From Hyphococcus sp. (GTDB taxonomy: Bacteria > Pseudomonadota > Alphaproteobacteria > Caulobacterales > Parvularculaceae), in the NCBI GenBank assembly GCA_021604605.1, contig BQJH01000044.1, positions 1-14,822 on the forward strand: a stretch of DNA of 14,822 bases, written 5' to 3'. Under the pieces are notes generated by a model. That model saw only the letters and a program-made list of their open reading frames with translations, was not told where the DNA came from and did no database searches. Every line of letters begins with the position of its first letter. Positions within the stretch are counted from its first letter, which is position 1. The position numbers and the translations under genes are program-made. Below are positions 8,301 to 14,822 of this stretch, piece after piece.

Positions 8301-8615
8301 ATTCCGTACGGCTTCGAGCGCAGCTTTGGCCTTCATGACGGGCGGGGTCGCGTCCGGATCGGGCGCGCCGTAATCCGCCGCTTGCTTCTTGGCAGTTTCA
8401 TACGCAGCTTGCGCTTCGGTCACCCTAGCTTCGTCGGCTTCACCAAAGGATTCCTTAATGATCTTAAGGAGATCATTCTCAAGAAACCGCGTCACCTGAC
8501 CGGCCTTTGCGTGCATGATCCGGTAGAACCCGAAATCAAGGTCTGGCTGGTCGAGCTGAAATAGCTCCTTGAGGAGGCCGATTAGACGCGTGCGTTGTTT
8601 CTGGTTCGTGCTCAT
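5361..8615 (-). CDS. Type III-like beta-class adenine DNA methyltransferase with long N-terminal extension, 1084 aa
   Basis: The catalytic motif IV DPPYNT is at 508-513 and the AdoMet-binding motif I FAGSGT at 789-794, preceded by the YPKSVHLAEDII motif (762-773). This IV-before-I order marks the beta class, shared by type III Mod proteins, which methylate adenine N6. The target-recognition domain should lie between, about 540-755. Classical Mods are near 600-700 residues; this one has about 480 extra residues before the core, including a conserved-looking block near 110-175 (YDHLYRFFERHYDAGDF and WANRDQYYIKTSEYL), and about 230 after it. Start ATG 8615 overlaps the previous stop as ATGA. The gene is a compositional mosaic: sampled 60-base blocks give 30-48% GC across the catalytic/recognition part and 52-70% on both sides. 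Its likely role is to protect host DNA and provide specificity for the operon. Confidence 0.92.
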   Translation of the reverse strand: MSTNQKQRTRLIGLLKELFQLDQPDLDFGFYRIMHAKAGQVTRFLENDLLKIIKESFGEADEARVTEAQAAYETAKKQAADYGAPDPDATPPVMKAKAALEAVRNAETHEGDVYDHLYRFFERHYDAGDFMSRRYFARETDGKAAPYAVPYDGREVYLHWANRDQYYIKTSEYLTHFTFDPTKAPEHPKLDTAKAMKVHCRIVSASEGEHNNVKASEQTERFFLIHEAEPVKLETGETGEAELVLQFEYRADPKKTGQSGTWAKKRLGEAADAIKAALQSLDDAKDFAAALLTPAPTEKQPSRTLLEKYLTQYTARNTMDYFIHKDLGGFLRRELDFYIKNEIMRLDDIDTTDAPQVEAYIARVKVLRRIARHLIDFLAQLEDFQKKLWLKKKFVTETQYCITLDRIPERFYAEIAANEAQREEWVRLFAIEELDGYTAPLTAQFLKANDKLLIDTALFDADFRDRVIAELHGLDAGLNGEIFNAENSSALDLINKKNNARIKSIYIDPPYNTEANSILYKNTYKHASWLSMMANVLNLSRALEVPDLGVHAISIDKAEVSYLLAICYSIFNDKDVLPVSVIHNPGGTMGRNFSGSGEFCLFAYDDQQQCISLENRSDSPDIRDFMNTAKGAAGNYLRSTGKTCFYPVYVKGEKVVGIGDVEPDDYHPERNVQNDDGTLSVYPIDNDGIERKWVLGRETVEQHLEELSVKVDRTTGDTRIVRTKSLLNFKTVWTDKRYSAKKYGTELLGHMVPETKKMDRLYPKSVHLAEDIIYASLGNQRDQPVLDYFAGSGTSGHAVIALNRNYDRNNTFLLVEMGGHFDTVLRPRITKAAYSSDWKDGKPISRDGLSHGFKYLRLESYEDTLNNLALRPSPDLATVGEEFRRHYMLKYWLDFETRGSPSLLNIETFDDPTNYRLNIKTPATDEYTERSVDLVETFNWLIGLHVAHIDRWHGFDATFKREPDPELPKDETTRLILDGKLRETDGGKWRFRKVEGYTLTKPGNENSREKTLVIWRVLTGDIEKDNLMLDEWFRKYRLSTQDSEFAVIYVNGSNNLPNLRQEGETWKVRLLEEAFHQAMWDVEG

Positions 8616-9172
8616 TGGGGCTTCTTCATAGATATTAAATCGGTTGTGGAATCGGTATCGGCTAACAGTCCAGCTGGTGACGCGATTCGGTCTCGAATAG
8701 ACCGGAGCAACTCCAACAATTCATCGACCTCAGTTATCGTGATGGCTCGCCTATTCAATGCGACATGATCCGCCAAAAGGGAAGCCAGTTCGGCCCCCGA
8801 TAGCTCAACACTCCCGATTTGTATCGCATTAGCCGTCGTTGATACTTGCAATTCAGATGGCGAGAAATCGGGCCACGTTTTTGGACGTTCCCAACTCGTC
8901 ATAGCGTGACGGTCAAGGCCAATCCGCCTAGCACTTTTTTGAGAACGGCCAATTGGCAAGTAAGATCGCAATTTTGCAACGAATGAAGCGCGCTGATTTT
9001 GATCTTTAAACGCATCTACCATTAGCTGAAGCAAGTGAACATCACCATCTTTTGCCGCGTGCTCCCACCCTTCACGCACGGCTTCATTTAGCATTTGCCT
9101 AAAAGCTACCACCCGAAGGTCCAGCAACTCCTCTGAGATGAGCGTCGCTACAAGTTCGGTCTTGTTTTTCAT
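8612..9172 (-). CDS. Hypothetical protein of the restriction-like operon, 186 aa
   Basis: I do not recognise this protein. It looks soluble and mostly helical. Residues about 5-70 form an acidic helical N-terminus, 75-100 are basic (RSQKSARRIGLDRHAMTSW), and 115-165 contain further helices rich in leucine and acidic residues. There are no membrane segments, nucleotide-binding loops or nuclease motifs. I chose ATG 9172 because it forms an ATGA overlap with the helicase stop; a TTG at 9184 would add four residues but lacks a Shine-Dalgarno. Its own stop makes another ATGA with the methyltransferase start, so the three products are probably made in coupled amounts. It is therefore likely a small subunit or adaptor linking helicase and methyltransferase, which is inference from context. 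Confidence 0.78.
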   Translation of the reverse strand: MKNKTELVATLISEELLDLRVVAFRQMLNEAVREGWEHAAKDGDVHLLQLMVDAFKDQNQRASFVAKLRSYLPIGRSQKSARRIGLDRHAMTSWERPKTWPDFSPSELQVSTTANAIQIGSVELSGAELASLLADHVALNRRAITITEVDELLELLRSIRDRIASPAGLLADTDSTTDLISMKKPQ

Positions 9173-12030
9173 GTTATGTGCCAATTTATCTCGAATAGCG
9201 GGATGGTAGAAATATTCTGCGCCAATCTTGCCTCGATCTCGGCAATCATGGCATCGCGCTTTTCATAAATCTTGTCTTCAACTTCGAAAATGTTCTGGCG
9301 CAGCCGTCGTTTTGATTTCTCAATTTCTTGAATTTCGGTTTGGATTTGGTGCTGCCGTTCTGGATCGTTGGACGCGCGCATTTCGCGCTTCAAGTCACGT
9401 TCGCGGTTCTTGGCATCAACGAGTTCTTTTTCCGCCGCAGCCACAAGATCATCCGCCCAACCTTCTAGCTTCTTAGACTCTTCGATCATCCATTCAGATT
9501 TGCGTTTTTGAACGTCGGCTAGAATTGCCTCCTCAGCCTCTTTCACTGCAGCCGCCATTTCGGGCGGCATTTCGAAAGTTTGATCGGTTACTTCCCTTAC
9601 AGGAAGATCGAATAGTCGGCGCGCCACCGATTCTGGCAGCGTATGACCGTCATCCGTTCTCGCTACAATGATGATATGATCCTGATCATCAGAACCACGG
9701 ACAGAAAGCTTATGCACCGCGGTCACTCCCTTGGCTCCGACAAAGGGTTCGAGTCCCGCAGATTTAACTGGCCAGCCAGTATAATCCAGCGTCAGCGACG
9801 CAGCGCTCAGCGTACGGTTTGCCGCCTTGTCCAATACATGCTGCGCGAGTGGGTGGCCAAGTCTGTAACGGTGCCCCTCAAGGCCTTCTTTGCGTAGAAA
9901 GTATCCCCCGACCGGCGCATCGATGCCGTCAATCGCTTGCTTCAGAGTAAAAGTATGGTGGTCGTCATCAAACTTCGCCCTTTTGCGAAGCTCGTATTTT
10001 GTGAGCGCCCACAAAAGCGTTGTATAGCGATCAAGATAGGCGCTTGCCTTCTCCATGTTCACCTTAAGGCGATCATGAACCTCCGCATCGAAATGCTCCA
10101 GCAACTTCTGACGCGTATTATCCATGGTCGCCGTGATCTGCACATCCATCTGTGCACGAAGCGTTTCAAACGCAGCCTCAATTTGCTCTTCCGTCCGGCA
10201 GGTCTGGTATATGCTGGATATCCGCCGCTCAAAATCAACGCCCGACTCGATGGCACCGAGTATGTCGTCGCTCGCACCGAACACACCATTGAACAGTTGG
10301 AATTTTTCTGAGAGCAACTCAAACACGCGCTGATCGGCGGCATTATTCCGGTTTAGAAAGTTGACCACAACTACGTCATGCTTTTGGCCATAGCGATGGC
10401 AACGGCCAATGCGCTGTTCGATACGTTGCGGATTCCAAGGCAGGTCGTAGTTCACGACGATAGAACAGAACTGCAAATTGATGCCTTCAGCGGCAGCCTC
10501 CGTGGCAATCATTATCTTTGCATTGTGACGAAAATGATCAACAAGCGCGGCGCGCATGTCGGCAGTGCGAGAGCCCGTAACTTTATCGGTCCCAGCATGT
10601 CGCGCTTTCCACTGATTGTAGATCGCCTTAGACTGTTCGTCGGCATTCGATCCATTAAACAAGACCAAGTCGTCCGCATAACCATTCTCAGACAGAAGCT
10701 GGACCAGATAGTCTTGTGTACGGCGGGACTCGGTAAAGATTATGGCCTTCTGTGTCGCGCCGAGTTCCTCAGCCTTTTCAAAGCCAACTGTTAGCGCGGC
10801 CAGCAGCGATTTACCTTTTGCGTTCTCCGTAATCGAGACCGCGAGATCTTTAAATTGAAGAAGCTCAGCGATTTCCTCTTCAATCGCAGCAATATCATCG
10901 TCGGACAACAATTCTGGCACCGTCTCATCATCAACCCATTCCTCGGCCGTTTCTTGGAACCCGTCATAGTCTTCTTCTATTTCGTCAGACGCCTCTTCAC
11001 CCAAATTGCTCTTAAGCGCCGCATCATCCTTGAGCTGGCGTTCCAGCTTGTTCGCCAGTGAATTCAGCGCACCAGCAATCGCATAGGTCGATGAAGCCAA
11101 CAGCTTCCTCAGGATGAGAGTCATCAGGGTCCGTTGGCTGGATGGTAACGCCGCCAGCATTGGACGCCGAAGATACTCCGAAACATAGTCATAGAGCTTT
11201 TGCTCATGCACGCTCGGGATGAACTCCTGGGTGACTGGGATTCGGTTTGTATAGCGAATGTATTCAAGCACCTGGCGACGCAACGTCCGATGGCAAACCG
11301 GCTCAAGGCGGGCCTTGAGTTCGCCGAACTGACCATCGCCACTCAGGCGGACAAATTGGGCACGGAAGCTTTTGGCATCGCCAAACGCGTAGTCGTCAAT
11401 GATGCTGACAAGACCGTATAGCTCCATCAAAGAATTCTGCAGCGGTGTCGCGGTTAAAAGTATTTTGGGGACGTTTCCGAATGCAGTCTTGAGCGCGCGC
11501 CCTACTTTATTATCCGGTCGATAGACATTGCGAAGGCGATGCGCCTCATCAATGACGACGAGGTCCCATGGCGTAACCATTAGCTCGTCTGCATGGCGAG
11601 CAGCAAACTGGAAAGAGCATATAGCGATAGCGGGTTGTTCAAATGGCCGCCGGACCTTGTCCTTTATCATCTTGTTGTAGTTTCGCGCTTCAATGATAAG
11701 AGTAGGAAGGAAAAATTTTTCCTCAATTTCCTGCGCCCATTGCTTTCGCAGGCTGGCGGGACCAACGATTAGAATGCGTCGCTTTCCTTCGCTCCACTTC
11801 TGAGCAAGCACAAGCCCGGCCTCAATGGTTTTGCCAAGTCCGACTTCATCTGCGAGGATAGCCCCTTTTGAAAGAGGGGATTTAAATGCGAAAAGCGCAG
11901 CCTCTACCTGATGCGGATTCAGATCAACCTGAGCATCGAATAATGTCCCAGCAATTTTTTCTGCATCGGCCGCTGAATGCCTACGCAGCAACTCATGAGC
12001 AAAAAGTTTCATGTGAAAAACGGTTGTCAT
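9169..12030 (-). CDS. SNF2/HepA-family helicase-translocase, 953 aa
   Basis: The protein is a clear SNF2-type superfamily 2 ATPase: Walker A DEVGLGKT at 61-68, DEAH at 161-164, TATPLQN at 193-199, lobe-2 motifs IIFTES near 430-435 and ATEAAAEGINLQ at 509-520, and motif VI QRIGRCHRYGQ at 539-549. An acidic insert lies at about 344-390 between the lobes, and 825-940 is a long predicted coiled coil. SNF2 proteins usually translocate on duplex DNA without unwinding it. Related helicases occur in phage-defense operons, for example DrmD in DISARM. It is the first gene of the five-gene operon and ends in an ATGA overlap. The start is uncertain: ATG 12030 and ATG 12012 both lack a Shine-Dalgarno. No nuclease motif was seen. 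Confidence 0.92.
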   Translation of the reverse strand: MTTVFHMKLFAHELLRRHSAADAEKIAGTLFDAQVDLNPHQVEAALFAFKSPLSKGAILADEVGLGKTIEAGLVLAQKWSEGKRRILIVGPASLRKQWAQEIEEKFFLPTLIIEARNYNKMIKDKVRRPFEQPAIAICSFQFAARHADELMVTPWDLVVIDEAHRLRNVYRPDNKVGRALKTAFGNVPKILLTATPLQNSLMELYGLVSIIDDYAFGDAKSFRAQFVRLSGDGQFGELKARLEPVCHRTLRRQVLEYIRYTNRIPVTQEFIPSVHEQKLYDYVSEYLRRPMLAALPSSQRTLMTLILRKLLASSTYAIAGALNSLANKLERQLKDDAALKSNLGEEASDEIEEDYDGFQETAEEWVDDETVPELLSDDDIAAIEEEIAELLQFKDLAVSITENAKGKSLLAALTVGFEKAEELGATQKAIIFTESRRTQDYLVQLLSENGYADDLVLFNGSNADEQSKAIYNQWKARHAGTDKVTGSRTADMRAALVDHFRHNAKIMIATEAAAEGINLQFCSIVVNYDLPWNPQRIEQRIGRCHRYGQKHDVVVVNFLNRNNAADQRVFELLSEKFQLFNGVFGASDDILGAIESGVDFERRISSIYQTCRTEEQIEAAFETLRAQMDVQITATMDNTRQKLLEHFDAEVHDRLKVNMEKASAYLDRYTTLLWALTKYELRKRAKFDDDHHTFTLKQAIDGIDAPVGGYFLRKEGLEGHRYRLGHPLAQHVLDKAANRTLSAASLTLDYTGWPVKSAGLEPFVGAKGVTAVHKLSVRGSDDQDHIIIVARTDDGHTLPESVARRLFDLPVREVTDQTFEMPPEMAAAVKEAEEAILADVQKRKSEWMIEESKKLEGWADDLVAAAEKELVDAKNRERDLKREMRASNDPERQHQIQTEIQEIEKSKRRLRQNIFEVEDKIYEKRDAMIAEIEARLAQNISTIPLFEINWHIT

Positions 12031-12332
12031 TTAATAAATTCCACTCATCATCGCTCAACGTTATTTCGCTGGGGATTGTTCTTAATTTAGAATCCCAAAG
12101 CTCTATACATTCACCGGCCTCTAAGATCTTGATCTCAGCGCAAGCATTGACCTAGTCGGATATTATGCGGCCTGCCATATAGGCCGCAACATCTTGAATT
12201 ATAATGATAATCACTGATACCATGGCGCTTCTCGATTCGGCCAGCCAGACAAAATGATTCTTCGAAAGGTTCAATCAGCAGCGAAGGGTAATGCGAATGC
12301 TCTTTGACAATTCCACTAATATCAACTGGCAT
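11993..12332 (-). pseudogene. Possible frameshifted small gene upstream of the SNF2 helicase
   Basis: Two protein-like minus-strand frames abut. The first runs from ATG 12332 to a stop at 12135 (MPVDISGIVKEHSHYPSLL to HNIRLGQCLR). The second is open from 12151 to a stop at 11993 (AEIKILEAGECIELW to DDEWNLLNDNRF) but has no good start of its own. They overlap by about 17 bases, so one indel there would join them into a protein of about 112 residues. No Shine-Dalgarno precedes 12332, and the tail would overlap the helicase start by 38 bases. Chance open frames remain quite possible, and no family is recognised. Confidence 0.28.
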
Positions 12333-12406
12333 AGTCAAAATTCTCGAATCAAACTGTCGATTCTCCAAAGAGAAGACGAGCAGTATTCTATATAGGATTT
12401 CAAACA
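12031..12406. promoter_or_regulatory. Divergent promoter region between the restriction-like operon and the GmrSD gene
   Basis: Both the leftward operon and the rightward GmrSD-type gene must be driven from here or nearby. TATAAT occurs on the minus strand at 12203-12198, giving a leader of about 160 bases for the operon, though no good -35 sits 17 bases upstream. The same bases read TATAAT on the plus strand (12200-12205). For the GmrSD gene a perfect TTGACA lies at 12304-12309, but the best -10 (CATAGT, 12330-12335) is 20 bases away, which is too far for a typical promoter. AGGA at 12394-12397 is its ribosome binding site. These are sequence matches only. Confidence 0.35.
12167..12187. repeat. 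GC-rich hairpin in the divergent promoter region
   Basis: GCGGCCT (12167-12173) pairs with AGGCCGC (12181-12187) around a 7-base loop. The loop junction recreates CCATATAG, the same box found in the phased array at 1049-1144. If the operon is transcribed from the TATAAT at 12203-12198, this stem would sit at the very 5' end of the message. It could be an operator for the same regulator or an mRNA stabiliser; no T-run supports a terminator. Confidence 0.45.
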
Positions 12407-14395
12407 ATGAGGCCCGACAAGACATCCATCGCTGGACTTTTTAACGAGCCAATCCAATACCTAATACCGCTTTTCCAACGAGGTTATGTTTGGGAGTTGA
12501 AAGATCCGGACAAGTCACAAGTCCGATATTTATGGGAAGACATCGCCGACCAGGCGCGTGACCTGCAAGCGCACCAGGCTCGTGCCAAACAAATCGGCAC
12601 AGACAAACCGCTCCGCCCTCTTCAGAAACATTTTTTGGGCTCAATCGTTGTCGGCGAACGGCAAGAAAGAAGCGGTGGCCGAGTAGATGCGCGTGAAGTC
12701 ATCGACGGTCAACAACGATTAACCACGCTTCAAATTCTTTTCTACGCTTTCCGTGATATTGTTCAGCCATTGAATGATCAAAAACTGAACTACGATTTGG
12801 AGCGCTATACCGTGAACCCGGATGATTACGGGGCGGAGACCGACCGGCTAAAGGTTTTGCCGACTAGCGCTGGCCGCGATGAATTAATATCGTTGTTCTC
12901 ACTCCGTAGCCTGGACGCTGTGATAGATCGTTATCCGTTACGACGGAATAAACAGCGCGTTGACCGGCCCAAAATGGTTGAAGCTTATTTATTTTTTTCC
13001 TGGATGATAGAACATTTTCTGCGAGGCAGAGATCACGACGAATCTATCGAGCACAAGCGAAAGGAAGACTTTACTCTTGCGGATGAGGTCATACGCTCAA
13101 TTAGGCGAAACAACGCTGCACTTAATCCACCGCTTGAAGGTGAACCGGATATAGAGAAGGCCCGGTTATTGCTCAGAACTCTGGAACGCCAATTTGATGT
13201 TATGAAGCTACGACTTGAAGAGGAAGACGACGCTCAGGTTATTTTTGAAACTTTAAACGCCCGCGGAGAGCCGCTCAAGCCAAGCGACCTGATTCGCAAT
13301 TTTATTTTCCTCGATGCGCAACGTAACAGTCTTGATGTTGACGGGCTTTACGACAAGTACTGGTCATCATTTGATTCCCTGAAGGACCACGACGGAACGG
13401 CTTTTTGGAGTGCCGAACAACGCCAAGGCCGACTTAAGACTTCGCGGTTAGATTTGTTTTTTTATCATTATACGACATTGCGCCTCCAATCCGTCCTGAA
13501 GGTTTCGCATGTATTCTCCCGTTTCAAAGATTGGTGGGGCAACAAGGAAGACCGAGAGATTACACAGGAGCTACATACTTTAAACCGGCTGTCCGATCAC
13601 TTCCAAACGTGCATGTCCCCTGTTGGAGATGACGATTTTGACCGATTTTGCCGACGTCTTCTTCTTTTGGATACGACAAGCCAGACGCCAATTGTTTTGG
13701 CATTTTTGGAGAGATACGGGCCAAATGCCCCTGAATTTAAAATGGCCGCTGACGACATTGAATCATATCTTGTGCGGCGATTTGTATGCGGTTTAACAAC
13801 TAAAGCATACAACAGGACATTCAACGAACGTATTTTGCCAGAGATTGTCCGCAGTAAAGAGCCCTGCTCTAAACATCTTCGTCATCTGCTTTTATCGTTA
13901 GAAGGGGAAAGCCAGTGTTGGCCAAATGATGATGAGTTTGAACGGGCATGGCGCGCAAACCGTTTGTACAAGGGTTCAAACACAAATCGAGTACAAGGAA
14001 TTCTACTTGGTCTTGAAGAAAAGATGACCGGCCCAAAACAAGAATTAATCATAAAGCCTGATGGCCTCACAGTAGAACACGTTCTACCGCAGAAGGCAGA
14101 GAAGGCTGACTATCCACTTCCGGATGACGATCAGGAAACCGCTCTTCGTCGCGACCGACTTGTACACAGCATCGGCAATCTTACGCTTGTTACGAGTTCA
14201 TTCAACGCCTCATTATCGAATGCGGCATTCGCAATAAAAAGACCGGAAATTGCGGGGCAAAGCCAACTGCGACTAAACTCTTATTTTCAGTCACTTACTA
14301 ATGACTTGCCTTGGAATGAGGATACGATTTTGGCGCGAGCCGCAATTCTTTGGCCAATTGCGAAGGAAAAGTGGGGCCGTCCGAACCTAGATTAG
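12407..14395 (+). CDS. gmrSD: GmrSD-type modification-dependent restriction enzyme (DUF262 and DUF1524), 662 aa
   Basis: The N-terminal DUF262 (GmrS) part shows IPLFQRGYVWE at 20-30 and the signature DGQQRLTTLQ at 100-109, associated with nucleotide binding and hydrolysis. A family motif VIFETLNARGEPLKPSDLIRN follows near 278-298. The C-terminal DUF1524 (GmrD) part has the HNH-like nuclease residues: VEHVLPQ at 556-562 with H558, and IGNLTLVTSSFNASLSN at 589-605. Both modules look intact and the length suits a fused GmrSD. Characterised members (GmrSD, BrxU, SspE relatives) attack phage DNA carrying modified bases or depend on DNA marks. ATG 12407 has AGGA 9 bases upstream. The gene diverges from the restriction-like operon, so the island pairs methylation-based defense with an enzyme that could punish modified DNA. 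The exact modification recognised cannot be read from sequence. Confidence 0.93.
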   Translation: MRPDKTSIAGLFNEPIQYLIPLFQRGYVWELKDPDKSQVRYLWEDIADQARDLQAHQARAKQIGTDKPLRPLQKHFLGSIVVGERQERSGGRVDAREVIDGQQRLTTLQILFYAFRDIVQPLNDQKLNYDLERYTVNPDDYGAETDRLKVLPTSAGRDELISLFSLRSLDAVIDRYPLRRNKQRVDRPKMVEAYLFFSWMIEHFLRGRDHDESIEHKRKEDFTLADEVIRSIRRNNAALNPPLEGEPDIEKARLLLRTLERQFDVMKLRLEEEDDAQVIFETLNARGEPLKPSDLIRNFIFLDAQRNSLDVDGLYDKYWSSFDSLKDHDGTAFWSAEQRQGRLKTSRLDLFFYHYTTLRLQSVLKVSHVFSRFKDWWGNKEDREITQELHTLNRLSDHFQTCMSPVGDDDFDRFCRRLLLLDTTSQTPIVLAFLERYGPNAPEFKMAADDIESYLVRRFVCGLTTKAYNRTFNERILPEIVRSKEPCSKHLRHLLLSLEGESQCWPNDDEFERAWRANRLYKGSNTNRVQGILLGLEEKMTGPKQELIIKPDGLTVEHVLPQKAEKADYPLPDDDQETALRRDRLVHSIGNLTLVTSSFNASLSNAAFAIKRPEIAGQSQLRLNSYFQSLTNDLPWNEDTILARAAILWPIAKEKWGRPNLD

Positions 14396-14584
14396 CAACG
14401 AACTGTGAAGGAGTAACCGCGACGGAGACGAATGTTCTATGTGGCACATCGCTTGATGCCGCAATATTCCCGAAGCCGGATTTACCGAAAAGGTGAGGTC
14501 TCCAAATATTCCGCCTTCAGTTTGATGCTTCTGTTGATTTCTGCTACAAAATTAGGGCCGTCCATAAACATCTTATGGCATCCA

Positions 14585-14611
14585 ATCGCCGCTGTGAATT
14601 TCAGCGGCGGT
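14585..14611 (+). terminator. Candidate intrinsic terminator downstream of the GmrSD gene
   Basis: CGCCGCTG (14587-14594) pairs perfectly with CAGCGGCG (14602-14609) around a 7-base loop, and two more pairs (one G-T wobble) extend it to 14585-14611. The plus strand continues ATTTGTGTT, a moderate T-rich tail. It lies about 190 bases after the GmrSD stop, far for a dedicated terminator, so this is tentative. Confidence 0.4.
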
Positions 14612-14684
14612 ATTTGTGTTGGCATGTGTTCATTCTGAAAATTTTTTAAGCTATTGATTTCAAACATATAATTCGTTCGTGAGG

Positions 14685-14701
14685 GTCCTCTCCTGGCACC
14701 A
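14685..14701 (+). repeat. tRNA 3'-end-like sequence, candidate right attachment site
   Basis: GTCCTCTCCTGGCACCA resembles the end of a tRNA gene: the 3' side of the T-arm, the acceptor strand, a discriminator A and the encoded CCA. Leucine tRNA genes often end this way, but the amino acid cannot be fixed. No matching 5' half (GCCAGG start, D-arm, anticodon arm) precedes it, so it is a partial copy. Islands inserted in tRNA 3' ends leave exactly such a direct copy at the far end, with the intact tRNA beyond the opposite end, here left of the window. Confidence 0.4.
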
Positions 14702-14800
14702 TTTTATCCGCTTAGGCGTCAGCCCTATCCTTTGGCTGGGCTGGCATGTATGGCGGCAAAGAAACCGCGCGGCCAGACTCGACCTTGGTGCAGGTGCTCA

Positions 14801-14820
14801 TTTACCCGCTAGCGGGTAAA
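14801..14820. repeat. Perfect 20-bp palindrome at the window edge
   Basis: TTTACCCGCT (14801-14810) is followed directly by its reverse complement AGCGGGTAAA (14811-14820), with GCTAGC at the centre. As RNA it could fold with a small CTAG loop; as DNA it is a fully symmetric operator-like site. Context to the right is missing, so terminator, operator and attachment-related roles cannot be separated. Confidence 0.55.
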
Positions 14821-14822
14821 GC

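Larger units (their letters stand above)
14396..14822. other. Gene-poor right flank, probable island edge
   Basis: I find no convincing gene in these 427 bases. Short open frames on both strands (14432-14638 and 14482-14667) overlap each other, lack good ribosome binding sites and match nothing I know. The stretch holds a terminator-like hairpin, a sequence resembling a tRNA 3' end, a 6-bp stem (CAGCCC 14720-14725 with GGGCTG 14738-14743) and a perfect palindrome at the window edge. Sequence beyond about 14702 is more GC-rich, which fits a change from island to chromosome. Confidence 0.5.

Noticed and set aside
1415..12030. DISARM or BREX assignment for the operon
   Set aside because: The SNF2 helicase resembles DrmD, but no DrmB/DUF1998, DrmA or phospholipase-like DrmC is present, and no PglZ or BrxC-like protein needed for BREX.
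12198..12216. Fur-box-like sequence (TATAATGATAATCACTGAT)
   Set aside because: Only about 14 of 19 positions match the classic box and the right half is poor; AT-rich promoter DNA gives such matches by chance.
14432..14667. Short open frames on both strands after the GmrSD gene
   Set aside because: They overlap each other and the hairpin at 14585-14611, lack good start signals and look non-conserved.

Overview
The window reads as the right-hand part of a bacterial genomic (defense) island, most likely from a proteobacterium and perhaps an alphaproteobacterium. That guess rests on mixed GC content, codon use and the general look of the proteins; no taxonomic marker gene is present. Two signs point to mobility. 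One is a small excisionase/AlpA-type helix-turn-helix gene near the left end. The other is a tRNA-3'-end-like sequence ending in CCA at 14685-14701, which could be the right attachment scar, with chromosomal DNA beyond it.

Layout: 9-641 (+) is an unrecognised 210-residue protein. 737-928 (+) is the excisionase-type HTH protein, whose ribosome binding site sits inside a perfect 11-bp stem. 929-1414 lies between convergent genes and has no credible gene. It is dense in repeats: an 8-bp hairpin, an array of CATATAG boxes in about 11-bp helical phase, and several copies of ATAACCCAGC in both orientations.

The main content is a tightly packed minus-strand operon running from 12030 down to 1415: SNF2-family helicase/translocase (953 aa), unrecognised 186-aa protein, large beta-class type III-like adenine methyltransferase (1084 aa), single-pass membrane protein (210 aa), and a type III Res-like DEAH helicase with a C-terminal PD-(D/E)xK-like motif (1105 aa). 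Junctions are ATGA, ATGA, a 3-base gap and an 8-base overlap, so the five genes are almost certainly co-transcribed and translationally coupled. The simplest reading is an extended type III-like restriction-modification or anti-phage system, in which the methyltransferase marks self DNA, the two motors move along or sense DNA, and the Res-like protein (and perhaps a membrane-located partner) executes. The methyltransferase has a low-GC core covering the catalytic and target-recognition part between GC-rich flanks, as expected for specificity exchange. The Res-like protein has E-P-H where the usual motif has E-x-K.

Divergent from this operon, 12407-14395 (+) encodes a full-length GmrSD-type (DUF262 + DUF1524) enzyme, a family that restricts modified DNA, so the island combines attack on unmodified DNA with probable attack on modified DNA. 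The spacer between the operon and this gene (12031-12406) holds a hairpin, promoter-like elements and a possible frameshifted small gene. The right end, 14396-14822, has no convincing gene but holds a terminator-like hairpin, the tRNA-like scar and a perfect 20-bp palindrome at the very edge.
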